From positions 1 to 5,886 of the forward strand of contig WFYP01000011.1 of the NCBI GenBank assembly GCA_015490055.1: DNA of 5,886 bases, in the 5' to 3' direction. Source of the DNA: Nitratifractor sp. GTDB taxonomy: Bacteria; Campylobacterota; Campylobacteria; Campylobacterales; Sulfurovaceae. Below, piece by piece: positions 5,492-5,886 of the stretch. The number at the start of each line of letters is the position of its first letter. The first letter of the stretch is position 1. The notes under the pieces are model-generated. The model did no database searches. It was not told the origin of the DNA and saw only the letters and a program-made list of their open reading frames with translations. The position numbers and the translations under genes were made by a program.

Positions 5492-5886
5492 ATGCTTTTA
5501 ATTGTTGCATATTTTATAATTGAACTTTTAGTATCTATAAAAGTTGGTATTATAATAGGTTTTGGTTGGAGTGTTGTATGGGTAGTAGGTACATCACTTA
5601 TTGGTGTAGTATTGCTTAGACTATCTCCATATGCAATTATGGATAGCTTTAATAGTATAGGATTTAAAAAATTTAATTTAATAAGTGCACAAAATGCTGC
5701 TATTTCTTATATACTTGGTGCTATACTTTTAATAATTCCTGGTGTTTTTAGTGATATATTAGGTATTTTACTACTTTTATACACAATTTATCTAAGAATG
5801 TTTGCTAAAATAGTGCCGGATGAAAATATAAAATATAAAAAAGGAGATGACGATGTCATTGATGTTGAAATTATCGACAGCGATTC
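5492..5886 (+). CDS. fxsA: FxsA family inner-membrane protein (3' end cut by the window)
   Basis: The first 131 residues are present and the frame runs off the window. FxsA is a cytoplasmic-membrane protein whose overproduction in E. coli relieves exclusion of phage T7 by the F plasmid; its normal role is unknown. The family pattern is clear: an N-terminal hydrophobic helix with E11, then K17-V-G, then a second membrane helix (about 19-42) ending in L-L-R, and a third after residue 68 containing the hallmark IIPGVFSDILGILLLL (81-96). An acidic, soluble C-terminal tail starts at about 108. The ATG follows the proS TAA with no gap and in the same frame; the nearest purine-rich site (AGAGA, 5473-5477) is 14 bases away, so translation probably relies on ribosomes ending proS. 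In C. jejuni a membrane-protein gene also sits after proS, with hemC next, so hemC may lie just beyond this window. Confidence 0.9.
   Translation, partial: MLLIVAYFIIELLVSIKVGIIIGFGWSVVWVVGTSLIGVVLLRLSPYAIMDSFNSIGFKKFNLISAQNAAISYILGAILLIIPGVFSDILGILLLLYTIYLRMFAKIVPDENIKYKKGDDDVIDVEIIDSD

Noticed and set aside
1..5886. Mobile element, phage, toxin-antitoxin, defence island or CRISPR
   Set aside because: There are no transposase or integrase motifs, no spaced direct repeats, no unexplained coding gaps over 110 bases and no visible shift in base composition; all genes but the left-edge fragment belong to recognised families.

Overview
The window is AT-rich, tightly packed bacterial chromosome and most likely comes from a member of the Campylobacterota (the former Epsilonproteobacteria, e.g. 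the Sulfurimonas/Sulfurovum/Arcobacter/Campylobacter/Helicobacter assemblage). The best pointer is the gene order DUF2018 (HP0242-like) - long-chain polyprenyl diphosphate synthase - hemA - proS. It matches, from memory, the HP0242-HP0238 block of Helicobacter pylori. The downstream part (hemA - proS - membrane protein) matches Campylobacter jejuni Cj0542-Cj0544. The genus cannot be fixed from the sequence alone.

Layout. Bases 3-227 (+) are the 3' end of an unidentified gene whose last 74 residues look like a beta-sandwich/Ig-like tail. It meets a convergent small NifU-domain gene (224-514, -); the two stop codons share bases. A 72-bp AT-rich divergent spacer (515-586) separates that gene from a ComF-family phosphoribosyltransferase gene (587-1183, +). 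A 106-bp spacer (1184-1289) carries an 8-bp inverted repeat and a perfect extended -10 (TGATATAAT). This is the likely main promoter of a run of five co-directional genes: DUF2018 (1290-1568), polyprenyl synthase (GTG start, about 1579-2475), hemA (GTG start, 2475-3761), proS (3764-5491) and fxsA (5492 to beyond the window end). Inside this run the gaps are 10, -1, 2 and 0 bases, so it reads as one transcript with translational coupling.

Function. The operon joins the first committed step of heme synthesis (glutamyl-tRNA reductase), the prenyl side chain for the respiratory quinone, a tRNA synthetase, a predicted inner-membrane FxsA protein and a small helical protein whose H. pylori relative is known for an intertwined, knotted dimer. 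Heme and quinone are both electron-transport cofactors, so co-expression makes sense; the proS link is probably one of growth rate.

I see no mobile element, CRISPR array, RNA gene, phage gene or foreign-looking island. This is mostly a conserved housekeeping locus. The points worth a second look are the function of the DUF2018 protein, the inverted repeat at the operon promoter, the divergent NifU protein, the shared stop/terminator region, and the in-frame TAA-ATG junction of proS and fxsA.
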